A DNA stretch of 64,000 nt from Rhodospirillaceae bacterium (GTDB lineage: Bacteria; Pseudomonadota; Alphaproteobacteria; Rhodospirillales; Casp-alpha2), in assembly GCA_018665815.1 (NCBI GenBank), contig JABJBP010000089.1:1-64000 (forward strand), given 5' to 3'. Both the position numbers and the translations under genes were made by a program. The notes beneath the pieces were generated by a model, which was given only the letters and a program-made list of their open reading frames with translations, was not told where the DNA came from and searched no databases. Position 1 is the stretch's first letter. Every line of letters begins with the position of its first letter. This document shows positions 63,648-64,000 of this stretch, piece after piece.

Positions 63648-64000
63648 GTGGCGAAACCAGAGTGGGGCACCAAGCGTACCTGCCAAAGCTGTGGCGCACT
63701 TTTTTACGACAAGACCAAAAACCCTGCGGCCTGCCCAAAGTGCGGGACCGAGGACAATCTGCAACCGCTGCTGAAACCGCGCCGTTCACCGCCGACCCCG
63801 AAACCCGCGCCCAAACCGGCGCCGGTGAAAAAGGTTGAGACGGAGGATGAGGATGAGGATGCGGATGACGACGATATCGAGGATCTCGAAGTCGATGACG
63901 ATGATGATGATTTGATCGTCGATGTATCTGATGACGATGACGACGACGACGATGATGATGTCGCTGTGGTCAAGGAACACATCGAGCCGGGTGAAAAAGA
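63648..64000 (+). CDS. TIGR02300-family zinc-ribbon protein, 3' truncated by the window
   Basis: GTG start at 63648 with GGAGG 7 bp upstream. The N-terminus (MAKPEWGTKRTCQSCGALF, then YDKTKNPAACPKCG) has two CxxC pairs of a zinc ribbon and the FYDxxKNP motif of the TIGR02300 family, conserved in Alphaproteobacteria. After a Pro-rich linker (residues about 46-62) comes an Asp/Glu-rich tail including runs of Asp, ending at the window edge. The family function is unknown to me. It diverges from aroA. Confidence 0.88.
   Translation, partial: MAKPEWGTKRTCQSCGALFYDKTKNPAACPKCGTEDNLQPLLKPRRSPPTPKPAPKPAPVKKVETEDEDEDADDDDIEDLEVDDDDDDLIVDVSDDDDDDDDDDVAVVKEHIEPGEK

Overview
The window looks like chromosomal DNA from an alphaproteobacterium, probably a Rhodospirillales-like or related marine/aquatic lineage. 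The evidence is the gene content and order: a DivL-type tyrosine histidine-kinase homologue beside ahcY and upstream of tsaE-amgK-murU-addB-addA-trxA; a complete set of ethylmalonyl-CoA pathway signature genes (ecm, ccr, mcd); a class II (CP4-like) aroA followed by cmk, rpsA, sppA, ihfB and a LapA-domain gene; trpB-trpA-accD-folC; and a TIGR02300-type zinc-ribbon protein. Most of the window has fairly high GC and dense coding. No rRNA, tRNA, CRISPR array or transposase was seen.

Layout. 0-5.2 kb: formate/nitrite transporter, then a minus-strand run etfQO, TPR protein, ispE. 5.3-9.4 kb: plus-strand DNA glycosylase, lytic transglycosylase, moaB and a HAD hydrolase. 9.4-12.6 kb: LysR regulator divergent from doxX and a glutathionyl-hydroquinone reductase gene broken by an in-frame TAG, then a small lipoprotein and a DUF1127 gene facing each other across a terminator. 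12.8-21.7 kb: aminopeptidase P, a membrane-anchored methyltransferase, a GIY-YIG-like small protein, and the ecm / ccr-mcd divergent carbon-assimilation block with palindromes in its promoter region. 21.7-31.2 kb is accessory: an ABC-2 exporter, an RTX protein and a PAS-like gene that both carry in-frame stop codons, a repeat-rich intergenic region, and small enzymes and regulators (SGNH hydrolase, TlpA-like, LysE, alpha/beta hydrolase, LysR, haloacid dehalogenase, cupin).

31.3-48.2 kb is a conserved alphaproteobacterial block (ahcY, divL, tsaE, amgK, murU, addB, addA, trxA) that appears to have been opened between divL and tsaE by a 3.5-kb insert holding a very GC-rich FNR gene, a GC-poor Sel1-repeat lipoprotein gene and a second copy of the repeat seen at 26 kb. 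48.2-56.9 kb carries gloB, folC, accD, trpA, trpB, trpF, a GST and pyrF; a frameshifted phage terminase small-subunit gene, an AT-rich stretch and a CheY-like receiver gene lie between trpB and trpF. 57-64 kb carries the LapA-domain gene, ihfB, sppA, rpsA (with a long Lys/Ala/Glu tail), cmk, aroA and the start of a TIGR02300-family gene that runs off the window.

The most unusual signal is a two-copy intergenic element at 26146-26305 and 38536-38687. It has iteron-like 13-nt motifs in pairs about 20-21 bp apart on both sides of a TGTACA-N4-TGTACA palindrome, and both copies lie next to a second shared module, in opposite order. I know of no described family it matches. A second theme is gene erosion: three plus-strand genes with single in-frame stop codons and one minus-strand gene with a homopolymer frameshift, all in accessory loci.
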